A stretch of DNA of 64,000 nucleotides from Bromus sterilis (lineage: Eukaryota > Streptophyta > Magnoliopsida > Poales > Poaceae), in contig OX465598.1 of NCBI GenBank assembly GCA_950022295.1, positions 343,369,324-343,433,323 on the forward strand. Reading direction: 5' to 3'. Made by a program: the position numbers and the translations under genes. Shown here piece after piece: positions 31,341 through 42,402 of this stretch (positions are counted from its first letter, which is position 1; each line of letters opens with the position of its first letter). Under the pieces are notes generated by a model, which saw only the letters and a list, made by a program, of their open reading frames with translations, did no database searches and was not told the DNA's origin.

Positions 31341-33153
31341 GAAGGACTTTCTCGCGAAAGAGTTGAGTGGGAGGAAAATAGACATCGATGAAGTGACTGA
31401 CCAATCACTCCAATTGGAAGAAACGGCTACGGAAATTGTTCTGGAACCATCTTCCACAGTGGGAGCTGAAGAGAATGGCCAGAACGACATTCATAACGAT
31501 CATGACATTAATGATGATCATGATGAGAATGAAGAGGAACTTTTTATGCCCCGTAGGTCATCAAGAGTCCGTCAACCTACTGAGTTTTACGGACAGCTTG
31601 TGAATGCAATCTCGGCTGATGAGTCGGATGAACCTACAAGTTACAAAGAAGCAATGGAGGGACCCGAGTCCGAGAAATGGCTTGAAGCCATGAAATACAA
31701 AATAGACTCCATGTACACCAACAAAGTATGGACTTTGGTGGATATTCCCGAGGACCGCAAGGCCGTCGAGAATAAATGGATTTTCAAGAAAAAGACTGAC
31801 GCAGACGGAAACGTATCTGTCTACAAAGCTCAACTTGTCGCGAAGGGTTTCCGACAAATTCAAGGAGTTGACTACGAGGAGACGTTCTCTCCTGTAGCGA
31901 TGATAAAGTCTATTCGGATCCTACTATCAATAGCTGCATATCATGATTACGAGATATGGCAGATGGATGTGAAAACTGCATTCCTAAATGGCAACATTGA
32001 GGAAGAGTTGTATATGATGCAACCAGAGGGGTTTGTCGATCCAAGGAACGCTGGTAAGGTTTGCAAGCTTCAACGGTCCATCTATGGGTTGAAGCAAGCA
32101 TCTCGGAGCTGGAATCTTCGATTTGACGAGGTCATTAAAGCTTTTGGATTTGTCCAAAACGTCGAAGAGTTCTACGTCTATAAGAAACTGAGTGGGAGCT
32201 CTGTAGCATTCCTTGTGTTATATGTAGATGACATATTACTAATAGGGAACGATAAGAAATTATTAGAGGAAGTGAAGGAATATCTGAATGGACAATTTTC
32301 CATGAAGGACCTAGGTGAAGCTGCGTACATATTGGGGATTAAGATCTATAGAGATAGACCTAATCGACGGTTGGCCTTGAGTCAGACCACTTATATTGAC
32401 AAGATATTGAAAAGGTTCAAAATGGATGACTCCAAGAGAGGTCTCTTATCAGTTATAAAAGGTGTCAAATTAAGCGTGACTCAATGCCCAACCACAGCAA
32501 AAGAGAAAGAGGAGATTTCCTCAAAGCCCTATGCCTCAGCCATAGGTTCTCTCATGTATGCTATGTTATGTACCAGACCGGATTTAGCGTTGGCCATTAG
32601 TATGACTAATCGCTACCAGAGTAACCCGGGAATGGCTCACTGGATAGCAGTAAAGAACATCCTTAAGTACTTAAGAAGAACCAAGGATCTCTTTCTCGTT
32701 TATGGAGGAGTTGATGAGGAGCTCACCGTAAAAGGTTACGTTGACGCAAGCCTCGGCTCAGACCTAGATGACTCGAAATCCCAGACGGGATATGTTTTCA
32801 TGTTGAACGGTGGCGCGATTAGCTGGAGGAGCGGCAAACAGTCAGTCGTCGCTCAATCTTCAATGGAGTCGGAGTATATTGCCGCTTGCGAAGCGTCAAA
32901 CAAGGAACTGTGGCTGAAGAAGTTCGTGATCGAGCTTGGCGTCTTTCCCAGTTGCACTGACCCCGTGGGGATCTTCTGCGACAACACGGGTGCCATTGCT
33001 AACGCGAAGGAGCCAAGAACTCACTCTACAGCCAAGCACATCCTCCGAAAGTTCCATGTGACGCGAGACTACATCAGGGATGGACACACTAGGATTCACA
33101 AGATACATACGGATCTGAACGCAGCAGACCCGATGACTAAACCTCTTCCATAG
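31318..33153 (+). CDS. Copia reverse transcriptase and RNase H segment
   Basis: The open frame (which extends upstream to 31195 but is meaningful from about 31318) encodes an acidic linker, then the copia reverse transcriptase (WKVDVK-type block as QMDVKTAFLNG, GLKQASRSW, and the catalytic YVDD at 32221-32232), and the RNase H domain (DSKSQTGYVF, SSMESEYIA, CDNTGAI). It ends ADPMTKPLP, the typical end of plant copia polyproteins, with a stop at 33151-33153. Confidence 0.92.
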   Translation, partial: AKTGHFLEKDFLAKELSGRKIDIDEVTDQSLQLEETATEIVLEPSSTVGAEENGQNDIHNDHDINDDHDENEEELFMPRRSSRVRQPTEFYGQLVNAISADESDEPTSYKEAMEGPESEKWLEAMKYKIDSMYTNKVWTLVDIPEDRKAVENKWIFKKKTDADGNVSVYKAQLVAKGFRQIQGVDYEETFSPVAMIKSIRILLSIAAYHDYEIWQMDVKTAFLNGNIEEELYMMQPEGFVDPRNAGKVCKLQRSIYGLKQASRSWNLRFDEVIKAFGFVQNVEEFYVYKKLSGSSVAFLVLYVDDILLIGNDKKLLEEVKEYLNGQFSMKDLGEAAYILGIKIYRDRPNRRLALSQTTYIDKILKRFKMDDSKRGLLSVIKGVKLSVTQCPTTAKEKEEISSKPYASAIGSLMYAMLCTRPDLALAISMTNRYQSNPGMAHWIAVKNILKYLRRTKDLFLVYGGVDEELTVKGYVDASLGSDLDDSKSQTGYVFMLNGGAISWRSGKQSVVAQSSMESEYIAACEASNKELWLKKFVIELGVFPSCTDPVGIFCDNTGAIANAKEPRTHSTAKHILRKFHVTRDYIRDGHTRIHKIHTDLNAADPMTKPLP

Positions 33154-33228
33154 GGCAAGTTTGAAGAACACCGAGAGACCATTGGTGTTAGATACATACC
33201 TGATGTAAACTAGTGTAATTTGTACTCT

Positions 33229-33244
33229 AGTGCAAGTGGGAGAC
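33229..33244 (+). other. Polypurine tract of the copia element
   Basis: agtgcaagtgggagac lies immediately before the 3' LTR; aagtgggaga is the typical plant copia plus-strand primer. Confidence 0.85.
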
Positions 33245-34958
33245 TGTTGGATATGTGCCCTAGAGACAAATTAATAAAGATATTTGTCACATATCCGTTT
33301 TGTTCATAATACGTTTTATACTGTGCTATAACTGTATTACTTGGAAATACTAATACAGGTGTAGTATAAAACATGGTCCGTAGTTTAACTCGGGTAAACT
33401 ATCTCATTGGGCAATTGATTGATCAAGCTTTCCTGATCATGGCGACACTTAAGTCCATTGACAATGAGGTCATATCATTAAGGGGAATGATGTGATGGAC
33501 GTACACCCACCTAAAGTATTGCAATGTGATCGAGTCACATAGTTCAGCGTTGCTATGACTTTGTAACGTATGGCTTAGTCCTTAGACCGTAATGATCATA
33601 CGTAAGCACCATCTATGAGGAGACTTTGATTTGTATCCCACCGCCTGACTGAAATATGCTGGCTATAACAGAGCACTTTGGGTATTCCGAAATAGATGGT
33701 TGATGAGTATGTTAATAGATCAGAGCGGGATTTGTCAGTCCTTGTGACAGGACATGTACTCTGGGCCCACTCGGTGATATTGCACCAACACCTTGCAAGG
33801 ACGTGACTAGGTCACAAGAGATGCAATGATCATGGACGAGAGAAGTTGTTTGTTGTGAACGAGATGTGAACACGGTATGTGGGATACCGACGATCAAACC
33901 TCGGACAAACAAAGTACCGCAGCACAAAGGGATTACGTCATATCGTTAACGGTTTCCAAAAGTGATCGAAGTTCATTCGATGGAAGCGCAGGGGCTGTCA
34001 AGGATTGTAACCAGGTCCAACTGACTAGTCATTGGTCAATGAGAAGAGTCTCGACCATGTCTGCGGTTTAACGGACCGTTAGGGTGTTACACTTAAGGGC
34101 AATCGATGCATAGGACAGTTGCGAGATCAATCGGTGAAATAGGAGAAATCACCGGAATAGTTCCGGAGGAGGACGGAATGGTTTCCGGACATTTTGAATA
34201 GTTCAAAATAAAGTTTAATTGTTTTAATAATGTTTTTATTATTTAATTATCTGAATTAAATATTTAAAAACATATTAAATAAATTAAAAAATGGGAAAAA
34301 GGCTATATGGGCCCATGGGGCCCATTAGGGGAGGAGGGGGTTTCCCCCCTTGGGCTTGGCGCCAAGGGTGGGGCCCATCCCTCCCTCTTGGCCGGCGCAC
34401 CTCCCCCCCTTGGGGGTTTAGTCCCACATGGGGGAGGGGAGGAGGATCACACCCCCCTTGGCCTATATAAGGAGGGGTAGACCCCCCTTTTCCCAAAACA
34501 CACCAAATCTCCTTCTTCCTCCTTCTCCTTCCCGGAAGTGGACTCCCCTTGTTTGGAGTCTGCACCAGGATTGGAGTTCTCCACCATAAGGCAGGCCGTC
34601 GCTCTGCTGTAGTCGGGATCCGTAGCCGTCTTTCTTCCGCTGCTCGCCTGGTTCGGGGCCCGGGAGGAACATCGATTGTACCGTACGTGTATAATCTCTT
34701 CGAGGCACTACACCTGTGGTGCTACTTCGTCGCTGGAGGTTTACCGGGAGTCATCCTCGCCGGTGGTGGTCTTCTACACGATAGGGAGGTCGTAGCTCTG
34801 AGTCTACGCCAACCACGTTCATAAGAACGTTTCCCTCTTTCGGTCTTCAAAGGTTTGAACACCGATTCCCTCCGTTACTTTACATCGCCATAGCATAGAT
34901 CTTGGGTTCGGGTACCGTAGGTGTGAAAAATTTGTGTTTTCTGCCCCGTATCCCAACA
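33245..34958 (+). repeat. 3' LTR of the copia element
   Basis: It starts tgttggatat and ends tatcccaaca, 1,714 bp, nearly identical to the 5' LTR. Divergence looks like about 2% by eye; not counted exhaustively. Confidence 0.95.
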
Positions 34959-34963
34959 CAAAG
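34959..34963. repeat. Target-site duplication, right, of the copia element
   Basis: caaag, identical to 26493-26497. The next bases (aggggaggagaac) continue the interrupted gypsy LTR exactly as in the uninterrupted copy at about 20497. Confidence 0.93.
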
Positions 34964-35576
34964 AGGGGAGGAGAACATCACATAGCTACTGATCATAGAC
35001 CCATGGTACAAGGTGGACTACTCACGGTTCATCCGGGAAGCATCCATGGTGGTGGAGAAGCTCCCGGAGGTGGTTCCTCCCTCCGGCAGGGTGTCGTGAA
35101 GAGGTCTTCTGGTGCTCCCGATCTTGGAAGCGCGGCGGCGGCGGAACAGAGGAGAAATCGCGAAAAAGGGTTCCCGTCACGGGGTTTCTCGTCACGAGGA
35201 ATAAATAGGCAAAGGGGGAAGCCAGGGGGGCCACCAGGGGTCCAGGCGGCCCCCTGGCGCGGCCCCACCCTAGGGCGCGCCGGGAGGGCGCCTGGGGCCC
35301 TGGTGGGTCCCCTCTGCCCCCCCTTGGTGATTCCCGAAGCTTCTTCTACGCTGATTTTTTTATTGGATTTTCCCGAGTTTTTGGAGCACTTTTTATATGG
35401 GGGAAACCTGAAATAGAAAAACAGCAGAAAACAGGAACTGGCACTGGGGTGCACTGAGTTAATAGGTTAGTCCAAATATGATCAAAAGTGTATGGAAGTT
35501 CATCAATATCATAGCAATATTACACAAAAAGAGGCATGGATCAAGAAGAAATTATAGATACGTTTTGGACGTATCA
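34964..35576 (-). repeat. Right (5') LTR of the inner gypsy element, part after the copia insertion
   Basis: It continues the LTR started at 25441 and ends cgttttggacgtatca. On the minus strand the end reads TGATACGTCC. Confidence 0.85.
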
Positions 35577-35581
35577 CTTAC
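35577..35581. repeat. Target-site duplication, right, of the inner gypsy element
   Basis: cttac pairs with gttac at 19434-19438. The sequence then continues tactacaaagag as expected for the outer element's internal region. Confidence 0.75.
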
Positions 35582-36676
35582 TACTACAAAGAGAATAGCA
35601 ACTTCAACTACCTACTTTCTAGTCAAGACACAAACTTCAGTGCAACAGGAAAACTCTCTAAACAAGATAAAACATGCAGCCTATAGAAAGTTCAACCTAA
35701 GACACAAAAATCTCTAGAGGAAAACTAAAGCACTACAACTAAACAGGGCAACAACTAAGGAAAGCAATAGAACAACTCACAGCTAAGGAGATAAGCATGA
35801 ACATTCTATGAGGAGTTTTAGTTCAAGCGGAGCGTGTTTCTCTCCCACACAAAAGAAATATGGGGTCTAACTTGTTACCACAGCAAAGAAAGCAAAAAAA
35901 AACCTAAGTAAAGTAAAGAGCGAGACGCTCCAAGCATAGCACATAACACATGAAGTGATAAAAATATAGTGCAACGAGGGACGAACTGATAATTGTTGAT
36001 GAAGAAGGGGATGCACGGGGGCATCCCCAAGCTTAGACGCTTGAGTATACTTGAATATTTATTGAGGATGCATGGGTGCATCCCCAAGCTTGAGCGTTTG
36101 ACACTCCAGGATCTTCTTTCATCATCTTCCATCGCACACTTGAAAACTCCCTTCATACATAACTCATTGTAAACTGATTAGAGAGGTTAGTACCCTATTA
36201 AAATAATTTTAATCTAATGCAAATAAAGATAATCTTGACGAGATACTGTTTCTCAAGATTTCCAAAAAGTTCTTGCAAAGAAAAAGCAAGCTTAAGGTTT
36301 GCAAAAGTTAGGAGAGACAAAACGTGGCAGAAAACAGAACAACAGGCGGTAAAGAATTTTTTAGGGGTACTTCTGCAACTCAAATCAAAAAACTCAGAAC
36401 ATAGGAAAGTTCCATGATTGTATAGAGCATGCTTTGTAAATAATTCAGCTCAAAAAGATGAACTGGTGATTTTCTATGATTTTTCCCGTCACGAGGACAG
36501 AATCTGTTTTCTGGACAACATGTCACAACTTTCACTTTCCTTGTCATATGAGGCTATATTTGGCACAAATCTTGAAAAATAAAGATACAATGATGTTGAT
36601 ACAGTCGTAACAATCATCAAGACCACTAAAACATAAGAAAAAGCATCTTGGGTTGCCTCCCAACAAGCGCTTTCTT
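35582..36676 (-). other. Internal region of the outer gypsy element, resumed
   Basis: It is non-coding by inspection, parallel to 22900-24014 of the inner element, including the repeated ggggcatccccaagctt motif at about 36018 and 36070. Confidence 0.75.
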
Positions 36677-37906
36677 TTACACCTTTAAGCTAGGCATAAA
36701 GATTATAGAAGATGCTCTCAGAAGAATACGAATTTTGAAGCCAAAGAGAGCATCAAGAAGCAAATATGAAACATATTTAGGCCTAACCCACTTCCTATGC
36801 ATAGGCATCTTGTAAGAAAATAAATCAAAGAAGCACAAAGAGACAAGCATAGGAAAGTGGAATAGGAACAACTTTAAAACTTTCAACATAAAGAGAGGAG
36901 TTTTAGTAATATGGAAATTTCTACAACCAAATTTCCCTCTCTCAAAATAATTTTCAGTAGTATCATGAACAACATCAAGAATATAACTATCACATAAATC
37001 ATGTTGTTCATGACCTACAAGCACACGTGTATAGTTTTCAACACGGTCTTTAGGATTATGAGATAAATGCAACCCATCACATTGAGCCTTGATAAGAGCA
37101 CAATTCTCCGGAATATGAGTTTGAGATTTCAAAAGGATAATAGGAAAATCAAGTGTGGGTGCAATAGCAAAAATTTCATGCTTAACATGAGGAACTATAG
37201 AAAGTTCATCTCCGTAAGCATCATCCATAGTGGCATCACGACCATAAGCGTATAAGGCATCAACTTCATCAAAAAGGGATATTTCAAAAGAATCCATGGG
37301 ATCATAACACTCATATAAGGTAAGAGTCAAAGAGTTACTCTCATTAGAAGGTAGACGTGGATGGCTCCATTCTTCCTCCTTTTGTTCGTCACTCTCCTCC
37401 TCTTTTTCATCCAAGGAGCTTTCAGGTTAAGCAATTTCTTCTTCCATAGAGTCTTGCAAATTTTAGTCTCTTCCTTTTGGGGGAGAGATTCTCTCAAGAT
37501 GATCAGAAAGACTCTCAAATTTGTAAGGGGCATCATCAATATTTTTAAGAAGAGAAGTAATTTCATAGGCACCCTTATAAGCAACAAATTCTTCTATTTC
37601 CTCTAAATCATAAAAATCATAGTTTCTCTTAGCATAAGAAGCTAAGGTTTCATCATCATTGTACTCACATTAGAAAGCAAGGTGTTTGTGCCTCATAAAG
37701 CAACAAGATTCATCCTTGCAGAAAGATATATTATATATTGAGCACAAGTTTCTAGCATACTCATACAACTGATGTATTTGTTTCCATAAGTGTATCCCCT
37801 TTTGTGACAAGCAGTGTTTCTTATACCACTTTTGTTGATCCTCGGTGAATCCTCCATGCCAATAAGATCAGGTTTCAAAGAAGTCAGACATTGATTGGCA
37901 AGTAAG
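36677..37906 (-). pseudogene. Uncharacterised gag-position ORF of the outer gypsy element, several stops
   Basis: It is homologous to 24015-25276 in the inner element. The C-terminal part is an uninterrupted 245-codon frame (37414-36677) that joins in one frame the acidic stretch (EKEEESDEQKEEEW) and the hydrophobic C-terminus, showing the original organisation. The N-terminal part is broken: a TGA a few codons after the ATG equivalent (near 37870), further stops near 37672 and 37428, and a deletion of about 55 bp near 37505 relative to the inner copy. No known domain is recognised. Confidence 0.55.
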
Positions 37907-38038
37907 GAACTAGACATACTATTTTTATTTTTTTATTTTTGATAAAAGACACAAAGGTAAAAATTGAAAGATAAACTAACAAGACTAAAAAGAAAAGATA
38001 AAAGATAGTGTGCAACTCCCCTATCTTGTAGACTGGAG

Positions 38039-38056
38039 TCCCCGGCAATGGCACCA
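38039..38056 (-). other. Primer-binding site of the outer gypsy element
   Basis: tccccggcaatggcacca, on the minus strand TGGTGCCATTGCCGGGGA, matches the tRNA-Asp primer site with two changes. It lies nine bases from the right LTR. Confidence 0.8.
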
Positions 38057-38065
38057 GAAATTGCT

Positions 38066-39665
38066 TGATACGGTGAGGAAGATAGTTCTCTCACTTCTCG
38101 TTGGTTACCCCAAGTGGAAGGTGAGATGTAGCGTAGGAGAAAATTTCTCCTATGCAGAGGATAGGGTTTGTCTCCCGTAGGACTCGCCGAGGTTGTTAAC
38201 TTCACCTGGACCTGCACACACAACAAGTAGCTTTGCTCCCAACGAGTACAGAGGAGTTGTCAATTCCTCCGGCCTTTCTGTTTACAAAGGATCAACGCAA
38301 GAGATAATAATAGTGTCAACGGAAAGTAAGAACTGAAAGTAAATTGAAGGTGTAAACAATGGTGGAAATATGGACCGGGGTCCCATGACGTTCACTAGTG
38401 ATGTCTCTCTCCCAAAAGACGATAAAAGTGCTAGCGAGGTAAACAAGTCACAGCTAGGCAATTGACAGGATTATAAACGCACCACAATGCTAACTATGCT
38501 ATAAAAGAAAGGAAGAGGCTCAAAAGCAATGGGAAGTACACCAAGGGAAGTAGACCGAAATCCATCTGCATCTACTACGAATCATCCACCTTGAGATATC
38601 TATCCAGAACATCTCGCTGGTATTAAGTTGCGAATCCCACCCAAAGTGTAAACTCAAAGCAACAGACAACTGCATTAAAATAACTATGCGTAAAATAAAC
38701 AATCCTTGCACCCGCAAGTACAAGCACCGTTGTTTTATCCCTGGTGGCAACATCACATCCCCTAGTCTCATGTTTCTGTCACTCAAGCTAGACATCAAGG
38801 GGCTGAACCCACAATCAAGCATAACGCCCCCTCTTGGAGTTGCAACAAATCACTTGGCCAAAGCAAAATACGGCAACGGAGAACATGCAAGAATTAACTA
38901 AAGAACACAAATATTAAAGAGAACCACAATCTGAACATAATCTCGTAATCCATCAGATGCCATCAAACTCAGCATGGCAACACAGAAAATTACAAAGGTG
39001 CCTCGATCATGTGAGGCAGCTCACGAGGTCTCGAAAGTGGAAGCACAAAGAGGGGAGGAGAACATCACATAGCTACTGGTCATGGACCCATGGTCCAAGG
39101 GGGACTACTCACAAGACATCCGGGAGGCGTCCATGGTGATGGATGGTCTCCCGGAGGGGATTCCTCCTTCCGGCAAGGTGCCGAGGCAGCTTCTCCTGGC
39201 AGCCCCGATCTTGAAACGGCGGCGGCGGCGGTACAAAGAGGAGAACGGGAATAGCAGATCATTATTAGGGGTTTCCTCTGCGGTGGCTAAATATAGGCCA
39301 AAGGGGGCACTGAGAGGGGCCACAGGGCAGCCAGGAGGCCTCCTGGCGCGCCCTAGGGTGGGGCCGCGCTAGGGACCCTCCTGGGGCCCTGGTGGGTCCA
39401 CCCCCTTCCATATTTGGTTCTTCGGGAAGCTTCCGGGTCGCTGTTTTTTTATATAATTTTTCCGGGATTTATTTGGCACTTTTAATAGCCGGAAAACCTA
39501 AAACATAAAAACAGCAGAAAACAGGAACTGGCAACTGGGTGCACTGAGTTAATAGGTTAGTCCAAATATGATAAAAAGTGTATGAAAGTTCAAGTAAAAC
39601 ATGACAAAGTCACATAAATCATGCATGGAGCAAACAAAAATTATAGATACGTTTGAGACATATCA
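38066..39665 (-). repeat. Right (5') LTR of the outer gypsy element
   Basis: It starts tgatacggtg and ends tttgagacatatca, about 1,600 bp, paired with 16072-17702. A TATA-like block on the minus strand lies near 39290. One short deletion relative to the left LTR is visible near 38187. Confidence 0.87.
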
Positions 39666-39670
39666 TTAAT
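39666..39670. repeat. Target-site duplication, right, of the outer gypsy element
   Basis: ttaat, identical to 16067-16071. Confidence 0.9.
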
Positions 39671-40557
39671 GCATGAGCTAAATATCATCGACTCGATTAA
39701 TCTGGGTTGATTGTTTTGCATATGCACATGATCTCAACTAGTATCTAGTTCAGATGTAGGCATATACGTACAGGGGACTGTAGTTCAACTCTTGAGCTAT
39801 CCCATCCATACTAGTGCATAAATTAACCATATCTTTCACATTCGTCATTTAAGATTACACATGTTCTTCAAAGATGAATATTAAGTCTTGGGTTCAAGGT
39901 TCATAACTTCATGCTGCCAAATTAAATATAATCAAATATGATGGCTACGACCACCGCTATCCTTTTTAAGGAGGTTGGATCTTCATTTGGTTTTTATTTG
40001 AGTATTTTAGACATATATGTCACAATGCTAAAATATGATCACACATTCATCATTTGGGTTTTCTACTCGTTCTTGCAAAAATGAGGGCTTAAGATATCCA
40101 TACATCCTTTTAGTGTGCTTCTTTCCTAAGCCTTCTCATCTAAAAGGTATGTTATTAATTTCCGACAAGTGTTCATTTTGGTAAAATTCCTAGTAGTATT
40201 TGACTTCATTGCGACAATGTCCAAAAGTGCGAGGGCTCTGCAACTTGAAACTAGGGGAGGGTGAACGAGACTTCCACTCCAGCGCCACTGCATGTAGAGG
40301 CCTCCAAATCCTCCGGATACTCCATGTGCACGGGGTTGTACCATGCGTAGGAGGCCCCATGCACACGGGGGTGTGGTTCTTGATGCGGGAGAAAAGGGAG
40401 AGTGACATGGTAATTCGGTATAGATTTTCAACTCAATCTTGTGGTACTCTCTATTATAAATAAGAAAAAGGAGAACCACGAAGGTTCTCAATTTTCAACT
40501 CAATCTTGTGTTCATATGTTTGATGATTTTATAGATTTATTGTTATCTCCGTCATGA
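39671..40557. other. Interval between elements
   Basis: No supported gene. Around 40481-40534 the sequence resembles the 3' untranslated region of the alpha-amylase inhibitor gene at 62567-62623 (see findings). The rest is AT-rich. Confidence 0.45.
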
Positions 40558-41267
40558 CACTACAAGAAATATGCTATCTTGTGACCCTTCATATTGGTCC
40601 CTGAAAGTTCATTGTTTATCATTTTGTGATTTGTTTGTGACCAAAATCAGTTGGTCAAAAGTCGAGGGTCGCAAAGCGGACACTGCGACTTTTTTTGTGA
40701 AATGGTCGTAGATCTTAACGACCAAAAAAAAGGTCGTAGCCTTTGTGACCTAATGGATTGGTCGTCAGATGTTTAGCCAGTCAACGTCAGATCCAACGTG
40801 GCAAGATGACATGGCAAAATAGCAACCAAATGAAAAGGTCGTAGATTGGAATCAGCCCGGTCCAATTCGGCCATCTATATGGGCCGAGCCGAATAATTCA
40901 GCCCATCTATTTTTTTCTGTCAATTCTGGTTGGCTGCTTTGGGCTTTTGCATTTCATATCAATTTTAGGCCTGGCCTTTTTGCATTCTAATTCTTTTTGG
41001 GTTGTATCATTATGAAAGCAGAAATATATCTGGTCCAATAGATAGTTCGGTCAGTTTTTTATTTGGTCCAATAGACATTTCGGCCAGTTTTTCATTTTGC
41101 CAGGCCTCTTTATTTCAAATACAATTTACAGCACAAACATAGAATCAACCGAAAGTCAATACCAATATATTCTCTTTTTGACCACTTTCAATCCAAGAAT
41201 ACATTTCAAGTGAACATAGAATAACATTCCAAGGATCTGTTCATAAATCCTAGCATTTGAAGCAACA

Positions 41268-41430
41268 GCTCCCAGGCGCCTCCACCTCTAGGTGCCTCCA
41301 CCTCCAGGAAGAAGCAGCAACTCCCAGGCGCTCCACCTCCAGGCACCTCCACCTCCAGGCATCAGGGAGTAGCAGCAGCCCCCAGGCGCAACATCAGGGA
41401 GTAGCAGCAGTAGGCCGAGACAGTCCCAGT
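41268..41430. repeat. GC-rich short tandem repeats
   Basis: The phrases cctccacctc, ccaggcgc and agggagtagcagcag recur several times within 160 bp, inside the first CACTA-like element. Frames here are low-complexity and not considered coding. Confidence 0.7.
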
Positions 41431-41569
41431 CCGCGGAACAATTTGATTGAAAAGTTAACCCAAGAAGATCGTCGTAATAGCAACAACTAGACAGAAGTAG
41501 AAACATGATAATTCAGAAGCAAATTCGGTTCAAAAGCAACTGGCAGAAGTAGCAACAAAAAGAAAAGGT

Positions 41570-41815
41570 TCTTTTAAGTTAAATTAAAGGTGCAGTTTCA
41601 GTTAATTAAAATTGAAGGATAATGTTTTTTTATTTTAAGTTAGATTAAAAGAACAGTTTTAGTTAATTTAAATTCAAGGAAAATGTTCCTTTAATTGAAA
41701 GAACAGTTCCAGTTAATTTAAATTAAAGGAAAAGCTTCATTTAATTTTAATTAATAGAAAATGTTCACTTAAATTAAATTAAAGGAAAAGGTCCATTTAA
41801 TTAAAGGAAAAGGTT
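41570..41815. repeat. AT-rich diverged tandem repeat
   Basis: Variants of the phrase ttaatttaaattaaaggaaa with nearby cagttt or gttc recur about every 25-60 bp, inside the first CACTA-like element. Confidence 0.65.
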
Positions 41816-42402
41816 CAGCTAATGTATCCAGTACTGGACAAGTTATTTATAGACACTAAAATAAGCTATGAGTATATAGCACATCAAACAAGTTATTGAC
41901 ACACATGCCAAGAAAACATACTGTGAGCACACTGAATTTATACTCCACTAAATTGCAAACAACACTGTTGGAGTCAACAGAATCATCCCACTAAATTTAT
42001 ACTGAAGATGACAACGCTTTCAGTTTTAGTAGAAGTTCCAAATCAATAGCAAAATGAACGCGAAACAACACACACTACAGCAAGCTCCTAGAATTATATC
42101 GAGAAGGTGTCGCCGCAGTGGCGCTCAGGCTCCCCGTGGTGCTCCGGCTGCTCCTCGACGCTCCGGTTGCTCCAAATAAAGGAAAAAGTCCAGTTTCAGT
42201 TTCAGTAGCAATATTTGAACATGCAAAAGATTGCATTGCAAAATCAATCATCACTGAAGCTCCTCCTACTAGTCGATGTTCACAAAAACAAATGACACTA
42301 CAGTTTCAGTTTCAGTACAACAAATCTTCTACTCTCTCATCACTTATTAAGGGTGGCTTGCAGTTTTGAGGCAATTTTAAAATTTCCGGCTATTGGAGAT
42401 GA

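Larger units (their letters stand above)
29180..33153 (+). pseudogene. Copia gag-pol polyprotein gene, one stop and two frame changes
   Basis: The start is ATG at 29180 (MAAPRPSFNLGS). After 59 codons an in-frame TAA occurs at 29357-29359; the same frame then stays open to 30988. The reading frame must change near 30860, at an A-run (gaagaaaaaatc), to continue integrase in the frame of 30981-31340, and again near 31310, at a T-run (acgtttttttgcc), to enter the reverse transcriptase frame ending at 33153. Both changes lie in homopolymers, so either mutation or sequencing error is possible. One long polyprotein is normal for copia elements; everything else needed is present in order. Confidence 0.9.
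26498..34958 (+). mobile_element. Full-length Ty1/copia retrotransposon (Angela/BARE-sized), interrupted coding region
   Basis: It is 8,461 bp with LTRs of 1,715 and 1,714 bp, perfect 5-bp target duplications (caaag), a primer-binding site next to the 5' LTR, a purine-rich tract before the 3' LTR, and domains in the order gag, protease, integrase, reverse transcriptase, RNase H, which defines Ty1/copia. LTR and total lengths match the Angela/BARE1/WIS2 group of Triticeae, and the LTR start tgttggatatgtgccctaga is related to theirs. The coding region carries one in-frame stop and two frame changes, so this copy is probably not autonomous. It is the youngest insertion in the nest. Confidence 0.95.
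19439..35576 (-). mobile_element. Inner Athila-like Ty3/gypsy element, itself split by a copia element
   Basis: It is a second member of the same broad family, inserted into the internal region of the outer element. LTRs are 19439-21109 and 25441-35576 (the latter minus the 8,466-bp copia insertion, giving about 1,670 bp). The primer-binding site (25412-25429) and purine-rich tract place it on the minus strand. Internal DNA is about 4.3 kb and has one large frame next to the 5' LTR (24353-25276) without recognisable retroviral domains. No pol gene is seen, so it relied on another element's proteins. Confidence 0.88.
16072..39665 (-). mobile_element. Outer Athila-like Ty3/gypsy element, split by nested insertions
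   Basis: Two LTRs of the same family (16072-17702 and 38066-39665) flank the element, with a perfect 5-bp duplication ttaat. Orientation is minus: the primer-binding site (tRNA-Asp type) lies just left of the right LTR and the purine-rich tract (aagcttggggatgt on the minus strand) just right of the left LTR. Without the nested insertion (19439-35576 plus 5-bp duplication) it is about 7.5 kb. No gag, protease, integrase or reverse transcriptase is recognisable, so it is a non-autonomous, LARD-like member of the Athila group; wheat families such as Fatima, Sabrina or WHAM are the likely relatives, but I cannot choose among them. Confidence 0.88.

Noticed and set aside
40126..40491. 121-codon minus-strand frame between the nest and the first CACTA-like element
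   Set aside because: No domain or promoter context, and the region seems to be gene debris containing 3' UTR-like sequence.
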